Source of the DNA: Glandiceps talaboti
Lineage: Eukaryota > Hemichordata > Enteropneusta > Spengelidae
Length of the DNA stretch: 64,000 bases
Direction: 5' to 3'
NCBI RefSeq assembly: GCF_964340395.1
Contig: NC_135554.1
Span: forward strand, 744,001 to 808,000
Below, in pieces: positions 11,206 to 21,682 of this stretch; positions within the stretch are counted from its first letter, which is position 1; every line of letters starts with the position of its first letter. The position numbers and the translations under genes were made by a program. The notes under the pieces are model-generated. The model saw nothing but the letters and a program-made list of their open reading frames with translations. It had not been told where the DNA came from and ran no database searches.

Positions 11206-12521
11206 CAGGGTTCGTACACTTAAAGCAAAACAAAATTCCAGGACTTTCCAGGGGTTTTTCATCAGTTTTCCAGGGGTATTCATATTGATTTTGATCATTT
11301 TCCAGGGGTGTTGACACTAAAGTATATTTTTTGAATGACATCTAATTGTCTGATGTAGACGAAAAAAATTAACAACAGTTCCCATAATATGTCACAAAAC
11401 ATTTTAAAGACAATCGACACTATGCAAGATGTTGGTTTCAAAACCACGTTTGCACGCTAAGATTAACGGAGAAATCCGGCTCTCTCCTACCCCCTAAGTA
11501 GCCGTTTCGTCAAGCTGGTGCATTGATCGTGTAAGATTGAGTCGCAGCATTCGTCAGTCTAATTCAGACATATCCAGAAAATTAAATTAAAAACTAAAGT
11601 TTGTCCTCGTTATTGTATGGTTTGATGTTACTAGATTTATAAGTCACCTAAAATAATTTCTTTCTTCAAAATTTTGAATAAAAACGTCATTTACGTAACG
11701 AAATTTTGAGCTATGAATAACTGAATACATTCATCGCTTGCGTCTCGATGTTTATGTACGGACGCCACGAGTTGCGGAACATCGCGATTTCTCAACTCAA
11801 CTTGACCATTGACGAATGTTACTGTACTGACAACATAAAACAGTAGTTTATTCTTTTAGAACATGTAACACAAATACCCATTTATCGACGACATAAAAGT
11901 CACAACCGTACTTCCACAACCCGGAAATTCAACTGCACTTCTGTAGGCCCTAGCCCTAGTATTGCCATGCATGAGCTTGTAGTATGTCGACTCATGCGCC
12001 GAACTTGTAACAATTTCTAATCGTGGTTGATGATGCTTTGATACTCGTTACAATGTTACGATAATCTTGTTAACAGACCTACTGTTACCCCCGGCCGTGG
12101 CCGGGACTGTTACAATATCATGTCCCTGAAATGACGACTGGGAGATGTATGGAGTAGCAAGATCGCAACAAACACTGCGGTGCCCATTCAACTAATCATA
12201 GGCACGGTCTGTGGGGCAAAGTGTCTCGTGGAACGATCGTTTGACTGTCTGGGTTCAATCGGCGTGAATTTTGATTCACCACCGTGGCGAAAGACTTTGA
12301 AAATATTTTCGCCATTTCACATTTACGAGATTCAGAATCATATGAATGGGTGGCTCGAGCACAGACATGACGATCATCAATATTAATCGATCGATTGATC
12401 ATGATCATTTTCCAGGGTTTTCCAGGAGTAGGGCGCATTTTTCCAGGGTTTTCCAGGGCTTTCCAGGGAGGGTTTGAAATTCCAGGGTTTTCCAGGGTTT
12501 TTCAGGACCGTGCGAACCCTG
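11206..12521. mobile_element. hAT-like non-autonomous DNA transposon (1,316 bp)
   Basis: Left end CAGGGTTCGTAC and right end GTGCGAACCCTG form short terminal inverted repeats of the hAT type. Subterminal regions are filled with repeated TTTCCAGGG. Flanking 8-mers GTATTACA (11198-11205) and AATTTACA (12522-12529) agree at five of eight positions, consistent with a decayed 8-bp target duplication. A paralogous uninterrupted copy of the host sequence exists at about 12803-12850. There is no transposase frame. A GC palindrome (CCCGGCCGTGGCCGGG) lies near 12091-12107. Part of the interior (about 11515-11990) matches, inverted, the interior of the Harbinger-like MITE at 43935-45400. Confidence 0.75.
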
Positions 12522-12965
12522 AATTTACAGCTTTTGAGTTATGCAGTAAATATTGATTTTTACTAACAAATATGACTGCCATTAATTATATGCGCACCAA
12601 AAACAATGCTTGTGTATACTTCTTTTCTTCAATATTACTTGTAAACATGATTTTTTTTAAAAATAAGCAATACTTTAACATTACACTGTGTCTGTGATAG
12701 GAAGGAGTTGGTTTGATTTTGATAATTAACACTGAAGGTCACGGTCAAAGGGCAATGTGTCTCCAAAGATAGCTTGCATCTGATAATATAGGGGTAGACA
12801 CTTGAATGGAGTGTCTTTGTAAAACAGCTTTTGAGTTATGCAGTAAATATTGATTTTTACCAACAAATATGTCCACCTTTTGGTCAAATTTGCATATTAT
12901 ATCGAAAAACAAATTGACATGCACATGTCCCACATCACGTCACCTTTGGGTCAGGTTTGAAAGAA
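12522..12965. repeat. Duplicated segment hosting the hAT insertion
   Basis: The phrases CTTGCATCTGATAATATAGGG, GAGTGTCTTTGTA, CAGCTTTTGAGTTATGCAGTA and GATTTTTAC...AACAAATATG occur twice: once at 11160-11205 continued at 12522-12570, and once at 12773-12870. This is an older direct duplication of about 250 bp whose first copy was split by the hAT element. Confidence 0.75.
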
Positions 12966-13594
12966 ATTGGATATTGCGCGTCTGAGAAATGACATATTAT
13001 GGACGGATGGACACACACTCGTGAACGGCTAGAATAGCACCCCCCCCCCCCCCCCCCCCCTTAAAAATATACATCACTTAGCGTTGAAAAATATCTGAAT
13101 CATACAGCCAAAGTAATCAGTAACCATGGCACATGATCCACTGGTTATTCACATGATAATCCACATTCATGTTCTGACTTGTCTTCTATTTATTGATAGT
13201 TAGTTTACATGTCATAGTATTTTTATTTTTGTCACTAACTCTCTCTCAACAAACTTCAAAATTAAATGTCACAAGTCAAACTTGTAAGATTGGACACAAG
13301 CTGAGCTTACTGGAAAACATATACAAAAGGTGTTGGTTTACCATTCTAGTATAATGTCAATGTCGATACATAAATGTACACATTCCACGACATTACAATT
13401 GTCCTTTGCCATTCTTAGAAAAGTTTATTTCATAGGAGGGAGTGCTCTACATTTTTAAAACGTATAATAAATTATGTCATCGGATTGTTTATAGTTATAT
13501 CCTAGTATCAGGTTTGAGTTCAATTAATTGCAAGTAATGGTTAAGTGTAAATCAGTAAGTACAATACTGTGAGTATCTTGTATGTAATATGCAG
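12966..13594. other. Poly-C tract and unremarkable sequence
   Basis: A run of about 24 C lies at 13040-13063, preceded by GGACGGATGGACACACACTC. The remainder to 13594 is AT-rich with no supported feature. Confidence 0.6.
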
Positions 13595-14515
13595 AAATAA
13601 TGCCAATGGCATTGTAGCACAACTGTATTTTGCTGTTGCTATGGGCATGGCTTTGTTGCTAGGAATATTTCCATACATTTTTTGAATCTTTATTAACTGC
13701 CTACTTTCCCACTTATCATCTTTGCAATACAAACCACAATTTAGCTTTTGCTAATGGGCGTGGTCCTGTTGCTAGGCATATTTGCATACATTTTTTGAAT
13801 CTTTAGTCAGTTACCTACCCATCCCTGTTATTGTAATATGCGTCATTTCACTGTTGTTAAAGGTATGGTCATGGTTGTTGGGGCTAATTGTGTGTGTCGA
13901 AATATTTTCAACAATAACTGCAGAATAATACCTGCAGAAACATTCCCACCAAGTTTCAACCCATTCAACATGCAGTTTCAAGTTTTTGACCAAATTTACG
14001 CTTTTAGACCAAATTTGCATATCACTCATCATCACATTATGAACAATTCTTAATATAAGCTTCATCTACACATCCCCAGATGCGTCCCCATTAAATTTCA
14101 GTCCAATCTGCTCAGTAGTTTTGGAACTATATACTTTTGATAAAAAAGACACATTTTAGACTTAATTTGCATATCACTGATTATCATCATGTCATGAACA
14201 ATTCTTGATCTAAACACCTCTAAGAACGTTCCAACCAAATTTCAGATTGATCTGCTTAGTAGTTTTTTACCAAAAATCTCATTTTTTGACCCAAATCACA
14301 TACCAGTAGTAAGATCATTTTGATTTGAACAATTTTCCTTCTAGACACCCAAGGTAATATACCCAAGGTAATATATATCATGCCAATCGGTCCAGTGGTT
14401 TTTGACTTATTTACACACACACACACACAGACAGACAGACAGACAGACAGACAGAGACAGACACTTTGCCATCCCTATAGCACTACTGAACCTTAACAGT
14501 TCATTTGTGCTAAAA
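13595..14515 (+). repeat. Dispersed family A, copy 4
   Basis: From AATGCCAATGGCATTGTAGCACAACTGT to TTGTGCTAAAAA, including a CACA/CAGA tract (14412-14462) and the end block CACTTTGCCATCCCTATAGCACTACTGAACCTTA. It lies just downstream of the TRMT13 stop codon, so the TRMT13 3'UTR probably runs into it on the opposite strand. A minus-strand AATAAA (13689-13694) falls inside it. Confidence 0.8.
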
Positions 14516-14589
14516 ATTCTATCTGAAAAACAAATAAACTCAGCTTGTGACAACATTGTCTGTTTCTGTCAAAAGATCAAGGTCACCAG

Positions 14590-15269
14590 CTAAGTTTGTG
14601 TTGCAATCAGTAGAACATTCTCAAGTGAAATGTCATTGTCAACATAATATGTAAAATCAACCTTCATGTTATGGTTTTCAAGGTATATCTTTCTACCAAT
14701 ATCAATAACTTTCTTACACATTCTTCCAATATCTTCCCTTTCATTTATACTCATAGAATCTAAAAACTTTGTATATTCAGTTGCATTCTGAGAAATAGTC
14801 AATGTTGTGTTGGATTCATCTATTGAAGACTTATTAATAATATTAGATGCAGTCTTACTCTCAGATACTACAGTATCATGGCAAACAGTTTCTAATTGAG
14901 GGACCGAAGATTCATGGATAATTCCTGGGGTGGTCTTTGAATCAAGTACTCTCCCTAGGGTGGTCTTTGAATCAGGTACCATATCATCATCATTTTCTGT
15001 AGAAGTGCTATCCATTTGACGAGAACCACAAGTAGCCCAACTTGTCAGTCGAGACACTGTGTTAAAGTCTTTTTGAGAAAATCCCTGGGTCTTCAAAAAA
15101 TTCTTTCCCACATAGCTAGTCCAGCTACACTGATGATGACAACATAATGCAATAATGATGGCTTTTAATCTGCTAGATGTATCTATTTTCATACGTTTAC
15201 ATGCTTCTGTATGAAGTAGTTGTTCTTCAGATCCCTTCAATGTCTGTGTCAGACATCTTAAAGCTAAAT
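14590..15269 (-). CDS. TRMT13: TRMT13 last coding exon (tRNA 2'-O-methyltransferase, C-terminal part)
   Basis: The exon encodes about 225 residues ending in a stop at 14590-14592. It opens with LALRCL after an acceptor (TATTTTCAG, ending at 15270), in phase 1, so the preceding exon's final G plus AT completes an Asp codon. Key motifs are IIALCCHHQCSWTSYVGK and SRLTSWATCG, which are characteristic of the TRM13 family, and a C-terminal ISLENVLLIA block matching the family's end. A poorly conserved acidic, Ser/Thr-rich linker lies between. TRM13 enzymes use S-adenosylmethionine to 2'-O-methylate nucleotide 4 of the acceptor stem in a few tRNAs. The frame is intact. A frame starting at TTG 15240 is not the real start; the exon extends nine codons further upstream. 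A possible but distant poly(A) signal is at 13689-13694. Confidence 0.93.
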
Positions 15270-15297
15270 CTGAAAATAAAATTGAAATAAAAGTATA

Positions 15298-15837
15298 AAG
15301 GCTTTGTAGAACAACTGTTGACAGTAAACCAATATGTTCTGTAATGATTATGTGGTCTTGTTGCTAGACATATTGGCATATATTTTTTGAAGATTTATTC
15401 ATATGTCTACCTATCCATCATGTTATATCTGCAATATACGCCATCCTTTAAACTGCTGCCATGGGCATGGGCATGTTACTAGGCATATCTGCATTGGAAT
15501 GTTTATTCATTCACCTTAGCTTCACTGGTGTTATATTGGCATTATATGTCATCATTTACATGTTGCTATGGGCGTGGTCTTGTTGCAAAGGACATTTGCA
15601 TATTTATCTATTTTTAATGTTTATTCAATTGCTAAATTGTATTTGCAATAAACCCTATAATTTGACTTTTGCTAATGGCTGGGTCATGGTTGCTAGGGCA
15701 ACTTATGTAAGTGCATCAAACCCACAATTTGTGGGTTAACCATCTTTAGAATCATGACCAAATTTCATACCCAGTCGTTTGAGATTTAAACTAATTAATC
15801 ATGCAATCAATATCATTCTCTTGATCTGTACATCATA
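15298..15837 (+). repeat. Dispersed family A, copy 5 (3'-truncated)
   Basis: Begins with AAGGCTTTGTAGAACAACTGTTGACAG and has several internal units with TTGTTGCTAGACATATTGGCATA and GGGCGTGGTCTTGTTGC. It is cut off without the CA-rich end, directly before the next copy starts. It lies 30 bp inside the 24-kb TRMT13 intron, next to the acceptor. Confidence 0.75.
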
Positions 15838-16715
15838 AAAAAAATAGTGCCAATGGTATTGTAGCACAACTGTACATTTTTTTGTTTACGTTTATCGTTA
15901 CTTATCCAGCCCTGTTGTTACCTTTAACACCATATATGTAATCATTTGAGTCTTGCCATGGCATATAGTCTTGTTGCTAGCCATATTTGCATTCATCTAT
16001 TGGATGTTTATCCACTTGCCTAACCATCCCTGTTGTTATCGCAACAATATTCATGATCATTTGGCTATTGCTATGGATGTAGTCTTGTTGGTAGGCATAT
16101 ATGCATACATTTTTTTTAGAATCTTTATTCACTTAGCTACCAATCCCTGTTGTTATCTTTGCAATATGCATCCTCATTTCACTGTTGCTAAGGGCATGGT
16201 AATGGTTGCTAGGACCAGTTTTATAAGTATATTTTGAACAGTAACTGCAGAATAACACCTCAACACACATCCCCACCAAGTTGCAGATCGATTCCCCATG
16301 TAGTTTTTGACCAAAATTTAGATTTTTAGACCTCATTTGCATATTACCAATGGGGTCGTCATGTTGTGAATTCACCATCTACACATCCCCAGATGCATCT
16401 CCATTAAATTTCAGCTCACTATATTCTTTAATTCTGAAATTATAGATTTTTGACGAAAAAGAAATATTTTTTAGCGCTAATTGGCATATCACCAATGGTA
16501 TCACCATGTCATGAACATACATGTGATGTGATCAGTTTGCTTTGAACAATTTCTAGACACCAAAAATAATATCTCCACCAAATACCAAGGCAATTGGTCA
16601 GGTGTTTTTTGAGTTTATGTCACACACGCACACACACACACACACACACACACGTATTCAGGACAGACACTGCACCACGCCTATAGTACTCATCAGTTCA
16701 GTTGTGCTAAAATCC
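15838..16715 (+). repeat. Dispersed family A, copy 6
   Basis: Starts AAAAAAAATAGTGCCAATGGTATTGTAGCACAACTGTAC and ends CACCACGCCTATAGTACTCATCAGTTCAGTTGTGCTAAAAT after a (AC)n tract (16622-16653). The start TAGCACAACTG and end CAGTTGTGCTA are exact inverted complements, giving 11-bp inverted ends to this copy. Confidence 0.8.
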
Positions 16716-16920
16716 CAGATTGTCACTTAAAACTAGTCATAGAGAATCCAAGTAACATAAAGTTGTCACAGTGGCACTGTGAACCGTACATGAACAAGTC
16801 ATTGACAATGACATACTCCCCGCTATGATTGGGTTTTAAAGAACTGGTAGTTTATGTTGTCATTTTCTTGATATCACTACTCTGATCATGCAACAACACT
16901 TGTGAACCTAAATCAAACAG

Positions 16921-17015
16921 ACTTAGATATGTTGTGTCTGCTCGTTGGACATGGAAAATGCCTACTCATGTTGTGTCTCCTCATTGGACATGGGACATGC
17001 CTACTCTTCAAGATG
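16921..17015. repeat. Short direct duplication (about 2 x 47 bp)
   Basis: ATGTTGTGTCTGCTCGTTGGACATGGAAAATGCCTACTC is repeated immediately with a few changes. The stretch 16716-16920 is featureless. Confidence 0.7.
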
Positions 17016-17074
17016 ACGTGATGGAATAAACCATTTAACAATAAAGAATGGGTCGGGTATGGGGGGGGGGGGGA

Positions 17075-17775
17075 CCTGTTCAAGCATGTCTGAGTTATGG
17101 CTTTGGACATGAAAACTGTGCCAACAAAATGGCTGCCAGGCAGCCATATTGGATTGTATCACGAGGAAAATGGATATGCACATGTAGGTCATAGAACACT
17201 GTCCTAACACCAACTTTGAATGAGATCTGTTCAAGCATGTCTGAGTTATGGCTTTGGACATAGAAAATTCGCAAACAAAATAGCTGCCAGGCAGCCATAT
17301 TGGATTGTATCACGATGAAAATGGATATGCACATGTATGTTATAGAACACTATCCTAATATCAACTTTGAATGAAATCTATTCAAGCATGTCTGAGTTAT
17401 GGCTTTGGACATGGAAAATTTGCAAACAAAATGGCTGCTAGGCGGCCATATTGGATCGTATCTTGACAACAATGAATATGCACATGTATGTCATAGAACA
17501 CTGTGCTAATACCAACTTTGAATGAGATCTGTTCAAGCATGTCTGAGTTATGGCTTTAGACAGGGAAAATTTGCAAACAAAATGGCTGCTAGGCAGCCAT
17601 ATTGGATCGTATCATGAAACAAATTGACGTGCATATGTATACCATTGTATGTTGCCCCTGTACCAAGTTTGAAAGAAAGCGGTCCAGGCATCTCCAAGAA
17701 ACGGCTGCGGACGGACGGACGCACGCACGGACAGACGGACGGAACCCAATCCATAAGTCCCCGTCCCGGATGAAA
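17075..17775 (+). repeat. Dispersed family B, copy 1
   Basis: Tandem units of about 140 bp carry TGTTCAAGCATGTCTGAGTT, ATGGCTTTGGACATGGAAAA, CAAACAAAATGGCTGC, AGCCATATTGGATCGTATC, ATATGCACATGTATG and CATAGAACACTGTCCTAATA. The distal end has ACAAATTGACGTGCATATG, CCAAGTTTGAAAGAAAGCGG, GGACGGACGGACGCACG and GGAACCCAATCCATAAGTCC. It stops at CCCCGTCCCGGA and lacks the rest of the palindromic terminus. No coding potential. The stretch 17776-18424 has a weakly related phrase near 17830-17900 but no gene. Confidence 0.85.
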
Positions 17776-18424
17776 CAAGTTAAATTTACAAATAAAACTT
17801 GAATTTTAGTGGAAGATATGTGACATGGTGTTACGGATGAACATATTACGGATGGACTCACAGACAGACACATGGACAGATGAACAGATGGAGCCCATTG
17901 TACTCGCACTGTACAATGTACAAGGGAGGGGGGTGGGGGTGTAATTAATTTATTCAAATGACCCATGGCCACTGAAACAAAAAGCTATGTAAACAAGCTT
18001 CATAGGACATGTGCAATATTAGTATGGACATATGCATCAAGTTATATGAAATTTGAAATTTGTATCGTTGTGTTGATATAAAACTTAATAATTGAAAATA
18101 ATCAATTATGCAAATTAATCACAAAAACTAAAAGCTATTCCAACTGGCTTTATAAGATATGTGTGCTTTGTTATGGTTGATGAATTTGAAATATGAATTC
18201 TTAAAATTCACAATGTTTCACTGTTAAAATGATTTTCAAAACAGTGAAATGACCTCATATCGCGATTTTTTAACGAAAAGTTAAAATGAAACTCTGGACT
18301 ACAATCTCATGAATACTTTTTTTCCATATTTGGTAAGGCTCATCAGCAAAAGAACCTTGACCTCAGCTCGTTCAATCTCGTACAAGTTTTATACTTGTAA
18401 ACATGGCTGCCACATTACCGCTGA

Positions 18425-18885
18425 TTGACAATTTTGACATGGTGATACATTATGCATAGAATTCAGACTATAGCATATTACATTGCTTGTCTGCTGTCAA
18501 TGGTCTTTCGAAAAGTGGCAGTTTACTTCAGTCTCATGGACTGATTTCCAATATGGCATCGGTGAAAATGCTCATTCACATATTTAAATTTTTTTTTTAA
18601 ATTACAAAACAATCATAAAAAATAGAAAAGAGCATGTGCTCACTTCAAATTAACAAATTTGAGTAAGCTACCATCTGCGCATTGACATGCCCGATATCAA
18701 AGCAATCTGATGAATAGTACTTGAGAAGATAATGAAAATATCATTTTGAAAAAAATTTCATAAAAAATTGAAAATCGCACATATCAACTTTGCATGGACA
18801 AATCTGAATAGCCTCCCCCCCCCCCCAGGAACATACACACACCAGTATTCTGACTGTCAGCTACAGAGAAGAAGATGAAAATAGA
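18425..18885 (-). repeat. Dispersed repeat, inverted partner of 4355-4800
   Basis: Reverse complement of the 4355-4800 block with the same landmarks in order: ATAGCATATTACATTGCTTG, AAGTGGCAGTTTACTTCAG, GACTGATTTCCAATATGGC, TTTGAGTAAGCTACC, ATCTGAATAGCCTCC, and a run of about 13 C where the other copy has GGGGGG. Confidence 0.8.
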
Positions 18886-19085
18886 GAAGTCATCATAGAT
18901 GACAAGCCCCTTATGTTACATTCATCGTAGATGACATAGTCCCTGCTGTTTGGGAGCTGTTGATCCCTGTTTGGATTGTAACAGTTCTTGTCTGTGATGG
19001 GTGTAATCACAAATTGACATGCATATGTACTTAATAGTACACTGCCCTTATACCAAGATTGACTGAAATTATGATATTATGGAGT

Positions 19086-19452
19086 CATGATGGGTGAATG
19101 GTTAGCGTGACTGGCTTGAATCTACATGTTGCAGGTTCGAGCCCTGTTGCTGCCTGCTGTTTGTTTCTGAGTGGCTAAGTCCTTGGGCAAGATTTGAACC
19201 ATGAATTTGCCTCAGTCAACCCAGCTGTATAATTGGGGATCTGGTAGAATATAGTTTGCAATGTGAAGGCTTTAATCCTATGTGCTGGAATGGCTGCAAT
19301 GGATCGTATGCTACCCGGGGAGTTTAGGGAGATTAAAGGGCCATTGTGCCGCTCTGATACGAGCCAGGGGTAATAATTGTAAAGCGCTTTGAGCACGGTG
19401 TGGGAAAGCGCTATATAAGAACCCAACATTATTATTATTATTATTATTAATA
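19086..19452 (+). mobile_element. tRNA-derived SINE with LINE-like tail
   Basis: The head has a pol III A box (TGGTTAGCGTG, 19099-19109) and B box (GGTTCGAGCCC, 19134-19144) spaced as in a tRNA. A unique body follows. The tail carries the paired GCGCTTT / AAAGCGCTATATAAGAACC block and an (ATT)n 3' end (19429-19452). That tail style is shared by many SINEs mobilised by L2/CR1-clade LINEs. No protein. The stretch 18886-19085 has no feature. Confidence 0.8.
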
Positions 19453-19524
19453 ATTGATCTGCTCAGACATGTCTGCCAAATAGCTCCAGACATGGAAAAA
19501 TCATAACAGAATGGCTTCATAACA

Positions 19525-20085
19525 GAATGGCTGCGCAGTGGTCATGCCTTTGTAACATCAAGTTTGGACTATTGTAATAGCCTCCTTTATGGAATCAACG
19601 CATTCGAGCTTGATAAAATCCAATCTATACAGAACGCAGCTGCTCGTCTCATTATCCGAACAAAGAAGTTTGAACACATCACACCTGTTCATATTTGATC
19701 TTCATTGGCTACCTGTTGAGCAGACAATCAAGTTCAAAATTGCTCTTTTCACGTTCAAAATTCTTCTTGGTGAATGCCCAGATTACAGGCCGACACTGGT
19801 TGAAATTTACACCCGACACTCACACTTCGTTTTCCTGATAAATTAATTTTAAAGAGGCAAGATACAACTAGTACTATGAAAAATTATGGTTTCCGTGCAT
19901 TTTCAATTATGGCTCCAATTCTGTGGAATCAACTGCCATTTAATATTCGCTTGGATACTACTCACCTTTTTAGGCAATATTACCACGTGTGATTTTCGTG
20001 CAATGAAAACTAATTTTATCATTTGTAGGATATGTTTTTCATGCTGTCGCAGCCTTTTTAGCCTTGTTCACTTTGTAATGTTTTG
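19525..20085 (+). pseudogene. L2-like LINE 3' fragment
   Basis: Reads FVTSSLDYCNSLLYGI, IQSIQNAAARLIIRTKKFEH and, after a frameshift, LHWLPVEQTIKFKIALFTFK: the conserved post-RT region of L2/CR1 LINEs. A further degenerate C-terminal part includes GFRAFSIMAPILWNQLP in another frame (about 19888-19940). The RT palm is absent, and it is cut at 20088 by family B. It lies 75 bp after a SINE with an L2-like tail. Confidence 0.8.
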
Positions 20086-20088
20086 TTA

Positions 20089-20456
20089 GTCCCCGCCGGA
20101 CAAAGTCCGGGACGGGGACTTATGGATTGGGTTCCATCTGTCCGTGTGTCCATCTGTCCGTACGTCTGTCCATCCGTCCAGAGCCGTTTCTTGGAGATGC
20201 CTGGACCAATTTTTTTCAAACTTGGTACAGGGGCAACATACAATGGCATACATATACACGTCAATTTGTTTCATGATACAATCCGATATGGCTGCCTAGC
20301 AGCCATTTTGTTTGCAAATTTTCCCTGTCCAAAGCCATAACTCAGACATGCTTGAACAGATCTCATTCAAAGTTGGTATTAGGACAGTGTTCTATGACAT
20401 ACATGAGTGTGCATATTCACTGTTGTCGTGATACGATCCAATATGGCCGCCTGACA
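20089..20456 (-). repeat. Dispersed family B, copy 2 (inverted)
   Basis: Minus-strand copy starting at its palindromic end AGTCCCCGCCGGACAAAGTC and CGGGACGGGGACT, followed by ATGGATTGGGTTCCATCTG, GTCCATCTGTCCG, the CCTGGACCAATTTTTTTC block and about 1.3 of the internal units. It breaks off at 20456, directly abutting a LINE fragment. Confidence 0.87.
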
Positions 20457-21640
20457 GCATGGATTCAGAAGTGGCCATTCCTGTGAAACACACTTGATAC
20501 AAACCATCCATGATTTTACCAACTCACTGAATAAACACAACCAAACTGACGTCATTATAATGGATTTTTCAAAAGTATTTGACACTGTACATGCTTTACC
20601 ACACAACCAGCTCTTACTCAAATTAACACAATATGGTGTAGATGGTAAAATCAACAAATGGTTCACTTCATTCCAAAAAGAAAGTAAACAACGGGTTGTC
20701 ATTGGTGGGGATCATTCCACATTGATAGATATGGAATCTGGCATCCCACAGGGAACAGTACAGTACTTCACTACTTGCACCACTGTTGTTTCTCATATTT
20801 ATCAACGACCTACGCAAAAATCCTACACTCAATTGTAGAACTGTTCGCAGATGACTGCATAATTTATAAAAACATTACATCAAATGTGAACAAGACACAA
20901 AAACACTCCAAGAAGATCTAGACACATTATCTCAAAGGGAGACCAAGTGGTTAATGAAATTCAATCCAGAGAAATGCTATGTACTATGAACTCCATCATC
21001 AAGGTCAGAAATTATCACCAAATATGTACTAGGAAACTCTGTTTTGCAGGAAACAAAAACCCACCCATATTTAGGTGTAGACATTTATCAAAATCTCATA
21101 TGGAACACACATGAAAACTGGATAACAACATCTGCAGGAAGACCCCTTGGTTTCATTCACAGGAACTTAGTCTCGTGTACAAAATCAACCAAAGCAGCAG
21201 CATGCATCTCCCCAGATAGGCCCACCCTGAGTACTGCTCTGCAGTGTGGGACCCCACCCTTGAGTACTGCTCTGCAGTGTGGGACCGGGGCCAACCCTAC
21301 ATTAAGGAAATGGTACAAAAGGGAGGCAACATACAAAGAAGGGCAGCAAGAATGGTCTACAGCAACTATGACTGGAAAACACATGTAACAGAACTCATAA
21401 ACAAATTGGAATGGGATAACTTATCAACGAGACGGAGAACATCAGTACTTCACAAAGCCATAGGGGGAACTTGGCACTGCTGGTACAAAACTACTTGTCC
21501 CCAACTCAAAGGCAAACTCTGCACACACACTCTCAAAGCTACATACAACACCAGGCACTATCACAAATTATTCATTTGTTCCACGGACCATCAGAGCCTA
21601 GTGGAACTAAACGAGTAGGATATGGTGTGTGCAAATGATT
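20457..21640 (+). pseudogene. LINE remnant (RT palm to post-RT domain), frameshifted
   Basis: The RT palm reads DVIIMDFSKVFDTV...LLLKLTQYGVDGKINKWF and MESGIPQGTV (20494-20760). The catalytic LFADDCIIYKN is present at about 20839-20871 in another frame. Downstream are THPYLGVDIYQNLIWNTHENW (21059-21120), then LEYCSAVWD, NIQRRAARMVYSNYDWKTHV and RRRTSVLHKA (21244-21470). A 32-bp segment (GAGTACTGCTCTGCAGTGTG...) is tandemly duplicated at about 21226-21286. There are multiple frameshifts. The expected C-terminal end is not found in this orientation; a matching end lies inverted just beyond (see 24135-24215). Confidence 0.82.
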
Positions 21641-21682
21641 GTTATTAGTCCTTGTTGTTGTTGTCCTGTGCTCTGATGAATG

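Noticed and set aside
19099-19144. Possible tRNA gene (A and B boxes)
   Set aside because: The cloverleaf is not maintained downstream and the sequence continues into a SINE body with an (ATT)n tail.
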